Shown piece after piece: positions 26,520-42,040 of a stretch of DNA of 64,000 bases. Source of the stretch: Anarhynchus alexandrinus (Eukaryota; Chordata; Aves; Charadriiformes; Charadriidae); the NCBI GenBank assembly GCA_008711295.1, contig VUYV01000014.1, forward strand, positions 7,921,112 to 7,985,111, written 5' to 3'. The position numbers were made by a program, and so were the translations under genes. The notes beneath the pieces are model-generated. The model did not search any database. It saw nothing but the letters and a program-made list of their open reading frames with translations, and had not been told where the DNA came from. Position 1 is the first letter of the stretch. Each line of letters opens with the position of its first letter.

Positions 26520-27290
26520 AGGGATGCGGCGCGGGTGTTTGCTGTGCACTTGGCTCCGGTTCACGCCCCTTTCCGGAAGACGCAACAGGGAGAGGAGCAT
26601 CTTGCACCTTGACCTGTCTAGACGGGGCGCGAAGTTTGGGGGGTTTTGTTGGGTTTTTTTTTTTCTTTGTTTTTTTTTTCGTTTCCAAGGCCGAGGGTTG
26701 CTCTTTGACCCCCACCGCCAGCGGTGGTGGCTCTCGGGGCGTAGGTAGCGGCCGGAGGTTTCCTGCCGAATTCTCGCCGCGGCCGGGAGGGAAGGGGATG
26801 GACAAAGACACGGACCAGCTGTTCGGAAATAAAGCTGAAATAGTAGAACCTGGGAGAAGCTAGGTTTTGTAAGCTATTATTTTCCGCACAAAACCCCTGG
26901 GAGGTATTAAACAGCTGCATCTGAGCTGGCGAGCAGCGGCTAAAAGACAGAGCAACAACTGAGAGCCCGGGACTTTTCCAAACTCCGCTTCAACTAGAGA
27001 ACCAAGTGGCTGGAGCGCCAAGGGCTTTCATGGCCCGAAACATCCGCCGCCGCCGGCCGTGTCCCTTCGCCGGGGTCTCTTCGGGCTGCCGGGAGGTTTC
27101 CAGCCGGGCGGCCGGCGTCTGGAGGGGGGCGAGGGGCGCGCTGGCTGCGAGGCGGCAGGCTCTGCGCAGGTTCTCCAGGGCCACCTTCGCCGGAGCTGAC
27201 GTTTTTAATTACGTGTGTACCGTAATGTGTCAACAGTTCTGCAGAGCGAGAGGGACGCTCTTTTTCTCTTTCTGCGATCTACCTCGGCGT
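26520..27290. promoter_or_regulatory. CpG-rich block, possible CpG island promoter
   Basis: CpG dinucleotides are dense compared with flanking DNA, most clearly at 26525-26640, 26740-26815 and 27025-27200 (words such as CATCCGCCGCCGCCGGCCG). CpG islands in birds usually mark promoters or strongly regulated enhancers. The block lies about 2 kb upstream of the exon at 29288 on the same strand, so it may carry the transcription start of that gene. No first exon with a convincing donor was found. Short poly-T tracts (26655-26690) interrupt the island. Confidence 0.5.
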
Positions 27291-28230
27291 TATCTGTATG
27301 AAGTGGGGGGGGNGGGGGGGTTTGGTGATGTAATAAGCAAAAAAATTCCATTTTTGCCTCCATGAGGTTCCTTTAGCAAAGCCAGAGAGCAACTTAACGG
27401 AGTTGTTGGGACAGAGAAGGAGACGGGAGAGATTTGCTCCTGGGCGAGAAGAGAAATATATATGGAGACTTTAAAAAAAAAATAATAATTTGGGGCTCAA
27501 TGTGATGCTTACAAACCTTTGAAATTTGTGGTGAGCCAACATAACCAATGAGTAACCTTTTATTTTCCAGCCAAAGCTGTGTCAGTGTTGCCCACTCTGT
27601 CTCGTCACTAGGAAATTCATGCAGATCGTGCCTTGTTTTAAGATTCTTGCCATATTTTACCATACTCCGTACTGGCTCCTCGCAGAAACCGGCTGAGTAT
27701 TTGGAGATAACACTGCGTTTTGTCAGATGCTTTATAACGTTATTTGGAAACGTATTCGGATCTATTTAGGGCTTCATAAATATGAATAAAGCATTTACAA
27801 AAGGCACGTCACTTGCAGAAGTAACTCATGGATTATACCAGATGCTTTATACGTTACAAATTTCCTAAACTCCAACAGTTCAAAACTACATTTTACTTGG
27901 GGAATTTTTTTCTGAGTGATTAAATATAAATCAGCGTTTCCCAGAAAAAAAATATCTCTGTTGATTTATGTGCAGGAAATAAGGGAATTGTACTAGTGGC
28001 TAAAAATCCAGATTGCTACTAAAGTAGTTTCAAATATTTATGGACAAATTAGGGGAGGAGGGGAGGGATGTCATCTTTTTTTTTTTTTTTTCTTAGGCCT
28101 CGTGGCGTAGGGATGGATTTTTCTCAGCTAATTCTGCTAAAAACACTGGGGTGTTCTGCCTGGCTTCATGCCAGCGCCTTCTTCAAATATATATATTTAT
28201 ATTTTTTAATGCTTCTGGGGTCTTTTTTTT
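27291..28230. other. non-coding sequence with G-run and AT-rich part
   Basis: A G-run with one undetermined base at 27313 spans about 27304-27320. The rest (27480-28060) is AT-rich with no gene recognised and could belong to the same conserved landscape as its neighbours. T-rich tracts lie at 28075-28091. Confidence 0.45.
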
Positions 28231-28275
28231 NNNNNNNNNNNNNNNNNNNNNNNNNNNNNNNNNNNNNNNNNNNNN
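28231..28275. other. assembly gap, 45 N
   Basis: Forty-five undetermined bases lie between a T8 run on the left and an A13 run on the right. Open frames that cross it are meaningless. Confidence 0.99.
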
Positions 28276-28870
28276 AAAAAAAAAAAAAAGCCATGGGGTT
28301 GTGCTGGCCGTGGCCTTTGGAGCAGTTGGGGAGTTGAAAGAGGCGGGCGAGCGAGCCGGCGTGGGGCGCGGAGGGCAGCAGCTCTGCCGCGGTCACCGGC
28401 AGCTCGGGGTTATTGCATGGCCTGGCAGATATGGGCTTGATTTTTTTTTTTTGAGCAAAGCACAGCAAAGGGCCTTTATTTTGTGTGTGTGTTTGTGTGT
28501 GTGTGTACTGAACACGACTCCCAGCAAGCAAGATTTTATTTCAGTATGGGTTTTCCCCACCCACGTTAAAGGGCTTCCCCTTGTTTATGGGTTGAAGCCT
28601 GGATTTTGGGGGACAGCAATTCCCTCGTCGCACGCGCCCAGGCTTCCTAAAGGGGGCCAAACGCCAGGTTGGGTGCTGCACCCCCTCGGAGCCGCGCTCC
28701 TCCACCCTTCCCAGGGGGTCGGAGACCCGATTCGTGGCACCGCATCACCAGCAGCTCCCTAAATACTTTGGGGGGGGCTCAGCAGCTCACTGCTGTCGAC
28801 CGCTGTGTCTGCGGTGAAATCAGAGCCGCGGCTGCACGGGCAGGGAGCTGTATTTATCGCACATCCTGAC
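28276..28870. promoter_or_regulatory. GC- and CpG-rich sequence upstream of the exon
   Basis: Patches at 28340-28410 and 28670-28850 are CpG-rich (words such as GCGGGCGAGCGAGCCGGCG). They may be the downstream edge of the CpG block at 26.5-27.3 kb or a separate island. A (GT)n microsatellite at about 28482-28506 lies inside. No coding exon is recognised; the 203-codon frame at 28151-28762 crosses the gap and is not supported. Confidence 0.4.
28482..28506. repeat. GT dinucleotide microsatellite
   Basis: Alternating TG runs for about 25 bases with one TTT interruption. Confidence 0.85.
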
Positions 28871-28951
28871 CGCTAATATCAGAATACAAAATGGGCTTGT
28901 TTTATTCAAATTTTGAGTGCCTCCTGCCTGAGTCCATGTTGAAAGAGTGTT

Positions 28952-29032
28952 GGGGGGGGGGTGGTGGGGGTGTCCCTAACAGTGAAATGCCTTTTGGAAG
29001 GGTTTCCCCCCCCATCCCCCCCCACCCACCCC
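28952..29032. repeat. G-rich run followed by C-rich run, hairpin/G4-prone
   Basis: G10, GG and G5 separated by single T bases (28952-28970) are followed about 35 bases later by C8, C8, C3 and C4 separated by A/AT (29006-29032). The two arms are complementary, and each could also form a G-quadruplex on one strand. They lie 250-340 bases upstream of the exon. Confidence 0.85.
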
Positions 29033-29084
29033 GTGAATGTGGTTTTGAAACAAGAGCGAGGCTGGGCATAAAGTTTAAGTAATA

Positions 29085-32511
<3,427 letters not shown>

Positions 32512-32542
32512 TTTTTTTTTTTTTATCCCCCCCCCCAAACAG
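32512..32542. repeat. poly-T then poly-C tract ending in CAG
   Basis: T13-15 followed by AT, C10 and AAACAG resembles a 3' splice acceptor tract. The frame after the AG is phase-compatible with the exon at 29288 but is short (see what was rejected). I list it as simple sequence. Confidence 0.75.
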
Positions 32543-35500
32543 GAGGTGCAGTTGCCCATCGGGCCAATGGAATAATAGAAGTTTTTTTAATTGCAGAGCC
32601 CTTTAATTGTCTTTGCTGATTGCGATCACTTTCTGTGTGCTCTTTCTGCGTTTGTATATATTTTTAGTTGCGATAGTTGGGGTTCGGTGCCACGCCAACA
32701 GCGTTTCATTCGGGGTTAGATGGAGTTACGCAAAGACCAGTAAGAAGCCAGAAACCAGCTGAAGCTTGTGCTGATGTATAGACCAGGGCCAGTTGATTTA
32801 TAAGTGGAAAATAATTTAATACCGCATCTTTTATGAGTGCTGAAAGCTACTGTTGAAGTAACACCAGGACTTCTCCTACATCTTTTTGTTTTTTCTTTTT
32901 TATGTGCCCACAGCTATAAAAATGTTCTGTTTGGCTAAACTCTGCCAGTTGCAGTTTTATCTTAAAAGTGCCTTAACCCGTGTATTTCTTTATTTAGCTG
33001 TTTGGAAAGTTTGACTATAATTTAGGCACCCGATGTTGAGTTACACAAAAGTGAAACAAAACGCTCTTATTCAACTGCAAAGAAATCCAGAAGTCTCTTT
33101 CTGCACAATTATCGCTCAAACTATTGTGTTTTTGCAAACTGATACTTTCTAGGAGGCTCGTTCCCAGTGAGAACTACTCTCCTGGAGAGTTTAACAAAGC
33201 TAGCAGCTACATCAATTAAAAGCAACTAAAATGTCTGTTATGGGTATGTGCAGAATATTAAACTGCCATTAAACCATTTACCATTTGCCTTAATACCCTC
33301 TGCAAGATTATGGTTAATAAAGGCAATATATGGGGCACGAAACTGCGGTTTAATGCTGCCCCAGCACCCTGGAATTACATATTTTCTCACATTTTTTCTC
33401 CCCATGCAACTAGGAAAAAGAACAGCAAAGAGAGAGATTAGCCTTTGCGTCCCCTGCCCTGCAATAGGATCTGTGAGCCCACATTTCCCTGAACGCTACA
33501 AGGGATTGAAGGATCCATATCGGTGGGGTTTATTAAAGAACTGGGCCGTGACACTGCTTGTTTTAAAATACCAAGTTTGATTAAACCCCCCCCCCAGATT
33601 TTAGCTGCAGCAATAAGATTACACTGGGAAGACAAGGGAAAGTGAATTTAAACGCTGATGTGAGCCCCTCTGGAGAGAGAGATGGGATATTTTCTTGTGT
33701 TTACTGGTGTAGTCAATTTTTTTTTAGGGTGCAATGTGCTGGGCTGTGTTCTCCAAAGCCGATCCATGGCCAAGCCCGTCTACGGGAGCACCAGCAAATG
33801 CCCAAAGCCAGCTGTGAAACCCACCTGGGCAGCAGCCGCTTCACCGCGAGGGCTTGGGTGCTTCCCGACTTGGGTTTCTAGCAACTATTTCTCCATAAAT
33901 TGTGTTGATGTGATGCGAAAATCGTTAGAGACCGCAGCTTTGTGGGATAATTTTTCGATTAAGGTGAGCGAGAGTTTTCAGGGCTTTGCAAAAATGCCAC
34001 CTCGCGTGGGGATGCGCGGGTTGTCTCCGCGCCCTGCGAGGGAAGAGTCAGACCCTGAATTACTTAACACGTTTGAGGACAAGAATTGAGAATAGAATGC
34101 TTTACTCCACTTTTTAAAAACCCTTCTTGCTCTGTTTGGAAGAGTACATCTAAGAAAGCCTGACTCACTGTCAGCGCGTCGTGGTTATGCCTTGCGCTGT
34201 CCCTCCTTTCTGATTTATTGGGCAAAAGTAGTGTAACGTGCTCTAATCTTCACCTTAACACTTTCAGTGGTGGGAGCGCTTCAAGAAGAAGCGCTGTCAT
34301 TTCTAGTTCGAAAAAATATATATTTTTTTATTGAAGAAACAGGTGTTTTTAGCAGAGCGTTACTGTTCAGGACATCAGTAAATCACAGGGAACTTTTCCT
34401 TCCTTAGGCGCCTGTGCAGAGGCTGCTGCTCCCACAGAGCTGTGGAAGAGATCAGCTCCTCATTTCAGACTGAAGTAAGATGGAAACGCCGTTTTTCCCC
34501 TTGTGTACTCAATTCTTGCCATTGTAATATCTCCTGAATTTTCTACTTTTAATTTTTAAAGGTGCCCACATTCCCTGGTCTTTATAATTTCCTTAATTTT
34601 AACTGGTTTTCTATTTCTTATATTTTGAAATGAAACATGCAGAGTTTTTGGTGAGAATGTGGTGTTTAATGGGCAAATGACTATTTGACCGTACTTCTGT
34701 GTTTAGGTTTTTATTTACCCCAAGGTATTCATCTCAGTTGTGCCAATTTTTGCAAAATCAACATCTTATTGTAACAGAATTAGAGTCTGTAAAACCTGAA
34801 CTCCCTGCTCCAGCAGAAAGAGGTAACTAAGATAATTCCAATAAACCTATTAATTTTTCAAGTTCACGTGTTTGTTTCAACAGATGATCAATTTGTCTGT
34901 ATTTCCGTACCAGAAGAGAGTTTAGAGTTTATAGCGAAGAGCTGCTAAATTTCTACTGCTGCTGTTGAGATGGCGATGGGAAACTTTCCAAATATTTCTC
35001 CTCTTAGAGGTGAAATAACTTAGTGGAGTGTGTGTAGTTTCCTTAAAACAAGCCATTCCTTTAAAATTTCCATATCAAAGTTCTACTGATCCCGATATAA
35101 ATGTTCACTCAACCTGAGTACCACTAGTGTGATAACTTTTCTGAATTAAAGCCTCCTTGCTGAAGAAATGGCAAAAAAAAAACCCATTAAAATATTCTGA
35201 ACAGGGGTTATGCCTCTCATCGTTGGGGTTTGGGGTGGTTTTGGTCCAAAATATTTATTAATCAGTGTAAAATATTTGGTCATAAATCTGACCCAGATCT
35301 GGGACTCGGTGCGGGTTGTCGCTGTGTCCCCAGAAGAGAAAGTAGGAGAATATCTGCTTCAGGCTCCAATACTCTGTGAAAGCACTGTTTAAAAAGACTT
35401 TAACTAGTTAACTATGGTTTTAAAGTAACAAAGATAGTTCATTCAAAGCAGTAAAATATTTAGAGAAAAAGTAAGTTTTATAGCCAAAAAAATTCTAAAA

Positions 35501-37353
35501 TTATATGTGTCACCTTTCCTGCAAATTGAGTAACCACTGAAGAATATAAAATGATGAATTGTATTGTGGAAAAAAAAAAAACCAAATCAACACACTGATT
35601 AAAAATCTGTTAATATATATCACATAATTTTAAAGTTTATTTATAGATTTTTACAATATTTGTGAAGTTAAATATTTCAACGACAACACAGGCCATCCTT
35701 CAGTGAGTGTAAATTGTTGGAGCTTCACAGAAGCCATTACAGCAATACTGATTTACAACATCTTAACATCTGGTCCCCTAAATCTGTTACACAAGGATTT
35801 GTTGTCTGGTTTAATGTTTTTAAAAAGATTCCAAGTTTTTGCTGGGAGTGGTATATTTTCTGCCATTTCCCACTAACAGACCAGTTTTGCGGGATACTTT
35901 GTCAAAGTTGTAATTTGAGTATTGTGGAGTAGCTACACTATATAAAATGGAAATAACTTCAGTATTTATATTTAAGGAAGACTTTCTTCACACTTAATCC
36001 AATTCAACACCTTCTTTCGTGTGTACGTAAACACCGATTTTTAAAGTAACTTTCAAAGATTTGAACTCTCTTTCTTTTTCATTCTGCTTCCAAATGGCCA
36101 ATTTACACTGAGAGGGGGTCTTCGGTGTTGATACTGAGCTCACCCCATATGCAGACCCGAGTCAGCTGGTTCCCTTCACAGTCCGAGAGCAGGAAAATGT
36201 TTCTTATACATTACGTAGAGAACTAATACATATACATAACAAACTGACGGGAAAGGTTTGGATTCCCCTCCTATTTCCATTCTATGAAATTTGTTGATTT
36301 TGCGAGTGGACAGAAAAGCCAGATTTGGCCCAAAGTGTGTGTAAAAAATATATCATCAGGAACACAGGTGCTGCTATTTCAAAGTCTAGCTAATTTTCAC
36401 CTTATTTTTAATCATATTTTCTTTTCCTTGAATTTAAAAATATTTCCCCTCTTTCCAGTATCTTCTTTTTATTGTTCAATGTGAAAACCCCATAAAAGCA
36501 ACAAAGAAAATTGATTAACCAGGAGAACAGCATAGTGCCAGCGGCCGAGCGTTATCAAAAGATCAAAATAAACAAACCAAGATGGCAAAAGAGAGTAATC
36601 TGTGGGGGGGGTTGCCTTTTTTTTTATAATTAGAGGGAAATTATGCACTTTCTGTAACAGGGACTGGTAAATTATTTCAGGCAGATACGTTAAAGTTTTC
36701 TTATCTGTCTTTTTAAAATTTTAGTTCTGTCTTATACTTTATTGGATATGCCCTCAAAATTGATCACGATCGTGATATAAAAGAGATCCTGACTACCTGG
36801 CCGGGTTGTTTTACTGAGCATCAAGTCCTCTAGTGCCGTGCTCGATGCCCACATTCGAGCACTGAGGTCAGAGCGGTTTATGCTGAGGAAACACTACTGG
36901 ATGATAGTATTGATATACGGCCACCAGAAGGAAAGTCTTTCTTTAAGCTATAATTTACACATTTACATTCTGTCTTTGAATTTCACAGTGCAAAACTACC
37001 AGAGGATTTTTACATCTGTTCCTTTTTGCATTGATGATAAGATGCGGGTCAGATGCATCCCTGTATCACCCCAGTCTTACCCTGGTGTAACTTGGGTGCA
37101 ACTGGAGCAATGCTGTAGTGGCCCACGCCTGATATGTCCTGTCACCAGCCTGGGGCATCTATCTTTGGGGTAAATATTCAGATTGTTTCACTATTGCTTT
37201 GTTGGCGTGGATACTGAGAAGCAAACTTAAAATTTGTGAGGCCCTTTGTGAAGCCAAACTCACGTTGGGTTCAGTAAGAAGCCCTCTGTGCAAAAAAGGA
37301 TCCGTGCGTTTTATCTTCTGTGAGTTAGCAGATTAGGTAAAATTGATATGATT
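32543..37353. other. AT-rich non-coding sequence, CNE-like, no gene recognised
   Basis: About 4.8 kb with no gene and no recognisable CR1. It contains a C10 run at 33587-33596, a palindrome ATCACGATCGTGAT at 36763-36776, and repeat-like words near 36320 (CCAGATTTGGCCCAAAGTG). A probable ancient repeat lies at about 37040-37130 and is listed separately. Enhancer-like texture is strongest at about 34480-36060. Confidence 0.45.
37040..37135. repeat. ancient amniote repeat remnant
   Basis: The words GGGTCAGATGCATCCCTGTA, CCCTGGTGTAACTTGGGTGC and AACTGGAGCAATGC follow the 'gggtcagatcctcagctggtgtaaatcagcgtagctcc' pattern seen in old interspersed repeats of reptiles and birds. It is strongly diverged. 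Confidence 0.5.
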
Positions 37354-37403
37354 GATATGATATGATATGATATGATATGATATGATATGATATGATATGA
37401 TAT
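37354..37403. repeat. (GATAT)10 microsatellite
   Basis: Ten perfect copies of a GATAT pentanucleotide. Imperfect units extend left to about 37344. The perfection suggests it is young and probably length-polymorphic. Confidence 0.97.
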
Positions 37404-39829
37404 AACATGAGCTGCTTGGGATCCCGTTTATGCAGGTATTTCGATAGCTGTCCTCAGCTGGTCTCCCCAGTTCTCTCCAAGAGAAACCTATATGGAAAAT
37501 CAGGGAAATATGTCCTGACTTCAGACCCTGTCTTTTCTCCCTTATTTATCTCACCCTACTCTGATGAAGTCAGAGATGTATCCAAAGGCACAATCAAGCC
37601 TTTTATCGATGCAACAGAAATGTACGGGTCGTTTCCAAGAAAGGAGGACCAGATCCTTGCCCAGAGCAAGTAGCTTCAGTCTACTGACGAGGGATAGAGC
37701 TGTTACATTTGACCTGGGGAGACCAGGGGGTCCCCAGTTCATGAGGACTGTTAATATATTTTGTTTAAAACGGTTTGTTTCATTTTCCATGCCAAATATA
37801 CCAGGCAAAGAGCACTTTCCTGGTGACAGATTTTATTTCAAATGTGGCTTACGCCGAACGAGTTGAGGTCACTAAATTCATTTCACTGAGGAACCAAAAA
37901 TGGATGAAGCAAGATCCTGAGCGGGCAAGATCAATGCTTTATTTACTAAGATAAGCCCTAAAACAAGGTTGTTCACTAACTAGTCATATTTTTTATTCAT
38001 ATTTCTCTTTGTGGCCTGACATTTGCTCAGTCTTTGATAGCTTCATCAAAATATAGTTTTTGGAAAACGCGTATTACTCGTCACTGTTTCACTGACATAA
38101 CGAACAAGCATGTTAGAATTTTATGAGCAAAATATTAACTTGTATGGTGTTCCTAATGCATATTAAGTTTACCAGAAATGAGGAGAGCCAGATACGTATT
38201 AAATGAAACACTATTAACGGGTCTTATGGCAGGAGCGGTGAGGAATACCTCGTAATTATAGCGTACACATCCAACTACAGCATACTTTGTTCTGGAGGCT
38301 TAAGTAGGTAATTAGTATTGCGGTTATGGAGCTGTGAGCGATCTTAAATTATGTCGGTCTCTGAAAATTGTCCTTACTTTTAGTGCTGGGATGGATACGG
38401 TTACCCTGAGAACAAGTCTCTTGGAGTTACTCACTGGACAGGAGCACCTCTGGCACCGGAGGGGAGGAGGTGGCAAGAGGAGACCAGCCAGGGGTAGAGA
38501 GGGGAGAAACGCTCTTGATATGTTCCTGTGGGCACAGCGTACACGTAAAACCAGCGCCTGCACCTCATACTGTCTGAGCAGGGGATTTCTGAGGCTGGGT
38601 GAAAAGAAGGAGAGCCTTTAGTAAGGGAAGAGCGTGAAAGGTTAACAAATAAACGCGAGGTGGAGTTGCCACGCTCGGCGACTTCCACGCAGCCGTGTCT
38701 ATGCCGGAGCAGCGCTGTAGCAGCGTATATCGCTGTAAGAGCGTTGATTAACAGCAGAACTGTGCTTAATGCAATATAGGTTAATACAGAGTCTTTCTTT
38801 AGGAGCGCCTCAAGAAGGCTGCGTGTGATGGAGTAAGAGAACGAGAGAGACCAATTCACAAAGCTCATTTAAACTGAGCGAGAAGCTTTGGAAAACAAGG
38901 GTGTCTTCGTGCCTTTAACCATATTTACAGACCTGGCTGGTTTAATGGCATTCAGCAATAAATTCCATCGCCTTCGGGAGCAATTGATAAAGGTTCTGGT
39001 AACCGCCTGCTCCAATCTACTTTGGGGAATGTTAATAAACCGGTACCCAAGGACTCCTAGGTGTGTGCTGTGGAATAGAGGGAGCTAAATGTCAGCTAAT
39101 TAAGCAGAGCTGAGACCATGAAAGATCTTGTGAGTTAAAAGTTAAATATTAATATCAGTTTCAAACTTTATGAAAAGCTGGCTTAGTGGCAGGGAAGCAG
39201 AAGGGATATATATCCAGCATGTTCGTGACATTTTCTATTTCTAGTTAACCTTGCAGCCGCATTCAAAAGTAGCTGAAGTTTTCTTAAAGCAAATTCTGGA
39301 AGAGCAGCCAATAAGGAATTATAACAACCCTTGAGGTGACACAGACATTAATGAAGGAAGAAAGGAAAGATTTCGATATGGCAATGTTTCTCAAATGGTA
39401 AAAAGAAAAAAAAAAAAAGTCTTCCCTGTCATATTAAATGTGACATGAGCGAAAGGTGAGAGTTCAGAAAGCCTTGGCGCTCGGCAGGGCTGTATTTATC
39501 TGACCGCGCGTGTTGGTCGGTTCTGCCAGCTCCTGCCATCGGGGCTGGGCTCCAGGTGGCATCGGCGTCGCAGAAGCACAGGAGCAGCACCGGGTCGCCG
39601 CTGCTCAGACCTCTGCCAAGGGCCAAATACACAGAAAATAAGGTCAGCGCCAGCCATTTGCTGTTGAGCAGGACTAAGGGTAGGGACGTAATTTTCAGCG
39701 TGACACTGATGCTTTTAAAGCATGGGAAAATGAAGGTTAAGCTCTGTGCAAAGTGTGCCACACAGTGACCAGGGTACCTTGGGCTGATCTGTTTTGTCTC
39801 TAAATTTCATTATTACCGTTGTTCATTAT
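37404..39829. other. unique non-coding sequence
   Basis: No gene is recognised. Short frames at 37407-37673 and 38431-38868 lack domain signatures. A CpG-rich passage at about 38650-38760 (CGCAGCCGTGTCTATGCCGG) may be an old repeat remnant. A purine tract and A-run lie at 39400-39418. Confidence 0.45.
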
Positions 39830-40060
39830 GAGCTGTGACAGAGGAGTGGCTCTCGGCTCTGCCCGGAGTCAGGATCCCATGTGATTGGCCTCGTACGAGC
39901 AGCGCGGTTAATTCACCCGGAGTCCTCGCTCCTGTCACCACGCACCAGATGATGCAGGACCATTGCTCCTTCATTTTCACAGGCTGAGAATGGGCAGAGA
40001 TTAAACAACCTGCCCGCCTTTGGCCTTGCTGCGCCCAGGTCTTAACGATGCGGCTGTCTT
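39830..40060. repeat. ancient MIR/L3-like repeat remnant
   Basis: The order GGAGTCAGGATCCCATGTGA, CATTTTCACAGGCTGAGAA, GCAGAGATTAAACAACCTGC and CCGCCTTTGGCC matches the classic layout 'ggccccattgtgctaggcgctgtac ... cattttacagatgaggaaactgaggcacagagagattaagtgacttgcccaaggtc'. The blocks are in the right order, but each is only partly conserved. Confidence 0.55.
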
Positions 40061-41070
40061 TTCTGGCCTGGTAAATTATTAGAAAGTATTATTTGGGGAC
40101 ACAAAAGAGTTATTAAATGCCTGTTTGCTGACACCAAAGGAGATGGGGAATTGTCTCAACTTCTTTCACTGTGTAAGCTATATCCTGGTGACTGATGAAT
40201 GCTTCTCCATCACATTTAGTTGAGTCAGGGTTTCGCTGCCCTGCTCAGCTCTGTTGGCCAGCAGCAGGACAGCGTGGTCGTGTCCCCAGCCTGCTGCACA
40301 CTGCTCTGCCCATTGAGGCACATGAAATGAACTGTAAAATATACCCCATTCTGTCCAGCAAGACACTCCTGGCTCTTCTGGAAGAAGAAGAAGAACCAGT
40401 CTCATTCCTAATCTGTGAAATTTATGACTGATGGACGCAATGAAAGCAGCAGAGCCCTCTGCATGTGCCTCCAGGTGCCATGTGCCTACACGGCTAAAGG
40501 CAGGGGGGAGCTGAAGCTGCACCTCCTGCGAGGCTTTGGTTATCAATATACCCGGTGTGTGTTCTTCCCTCCTAAATTCCCCATTACCACTGAATTTCAG
40601 AATATAAAACTGAGCTGTCTAGGTTTGGTAGATTTTATGGTTTCAAAAGTCTTCCTTCCAGTCTCCCTGGGCTTAATCCCAGCGCAGGTGGTGTTTCCAG
40701 CCCTCAGCCCCCAGCCCGTGACTCTGCCTTTCCTAAAGAAGCTTCCCACGCATAATTAAACCTTGATGCTCAGCCTGTGCTTTAATGCTCACCTACTTGG
40801 AATGGGCTTCGACTGAAGCCACAGTGTCTCCCAGAGCCCTCCTGGCCATGCTTACACTCACATGGGAGCAGAGGGACTTATGGTCACCTGGGGATGGTGC
40901 AGCCTGGGAGGACAGCCATGACTCCTGAATCCTGGGGATGGGGAATACTCGTGCCTGGTTTTCTTGGGGCAATTTTGCTTTGACTTTCAAAAGTTTCACG
41001 TTGCATGACTTTGCATGACCATAAAAAGAATTTAAATATATTTGGTGTTTTCTGAGCTCAAGTCGTCTTC
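40061..41070. other. unique non-coding sequence
   Basis: No gene is recognised. Overlapping open frames on both strands around 40178-40759 are at most 122 codons and have no recognisable motif. A short GAA triplet run lies at about 40380-40394. Confidence 0.45.
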
Positions 41071-41590
41071 ACAGAATCATAGAATCATTATGGCTGGAAA
41101 AGACCTTTAAGATCATCGAGTCCAACCGTTATGTAACTCTACCGGGCCCACTTCTAAACCATGTCCCTGAGCACCATATCTAGATGGCTTTTAAATACAT
41201 CCAAGGATGGTGGTTCAACCGCTTCCCTGGGCAGCCTGTTCCAGTCTTTGATAACTTTCAGTGTAGAAGTTTTTCCTAATGTCTAACCTAAACCTCCGCT
41301 GGCACAACTTGATGCCATTTCCTCTTGTCCGATTGGTTGTAACTCGTGAGAAGAGACCAACACCCACGTCTCTACAACCTCCTTTCAGGTAGTTGTAGAG
41401 AGCAATAAAGTCTCCCCTCAGCCTCCTTTTCCTCAGACTAAACAAGCCCAGTTCCCTCAGCCTCTCCTCAGAAGACTTATTCTCAAGACCCTTCACCAGC
41501 CTCTTTGCCCATCTCTGGACCCTCTCCAGCACCTCGATGTCCCTATAGCCTTTGACTGTGCTTTTCAGCAGAGCAACCTGAACATGCCAA
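41071..41590 (-). mobile_element. CR1: CR1 LINE fragment, about 520 bp, minus strand
   Basis: It begins with the reverse-complement terminus ACAGAATCATAGAATC and the signature AAGATCATCGAGTCCAACCG. The minus-strand open frame at 41215-41652 retains the CR1 ORF2 C-terminal region, with [36 protein letters not shown] and TRGNGIKL. It is the longest open CR1 remnant in the window, but it is 5' truncated and lacks endonuclease and most reverse-transcriptase domains. The frame runs past the element boundary into unrelated sequence. Confidence 0.95.
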
Positions 41591-42040
41591 AGCAGTTTGC
41601 CAGGGTGAATAAGCATCTTTACCTGCAACTTAAAATAACACAACAGAGACAAAATTTGGCAGAAACAGGACTAGAAATCACACATCCTCATTCCTTGTCC
41701 AACTCCTGATTTGCTGCACCACATTACTTAACCTGACGTAGGTACTGGGATGCAGACATACATTGCTTTTATTGTTAGTTATTATAACGATCTTTACATT
41801 TCCATGGTACGGGCTATCGTGAAGCTTTGCATTCAAAGGTTGTCTGTGGCAAGCTGCACCAAAATAAAGATTTTCTTTCTCCTTTTCAAAGACCTTGGTT
41901 ACACTCGCCCAGGTAAGAGGAAGACTGCAGCACAGCGGGTGGCCACAGCTTCCCTGGATTGCTGGCATTCATTCCCAACAAACATGGTTCCCCTGGTTGT
42001 GCTCGCTTTCCAGGGTGACTAGTGACATCTCTTCACTTAT
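41591..42040. other. unique spacer between two CR1 fragments
   Basis: I see nothing recognisable in this 450-base spacer. Confidence 0.5.

Noticed and set aside
28151..28762. 203-codon plus-strand frame
   Set aside because: It crosses the 45-N gap, so its continuity is not real.
32543..32619. Possible second exon after the T/C tract ending AAACAG
   Set aside because: It is phase-compatible with the donor at 29384 and open for about 25 codons to TGA at 32617-32619. That is about what chance allows, and the peptide has no recognisable motif.
41215..41652. 145-codon minus-strand frame as a host gene
   Set aside because: Its core is the CR1 ORF2 C-terminus, truncated and without catalytic domains.
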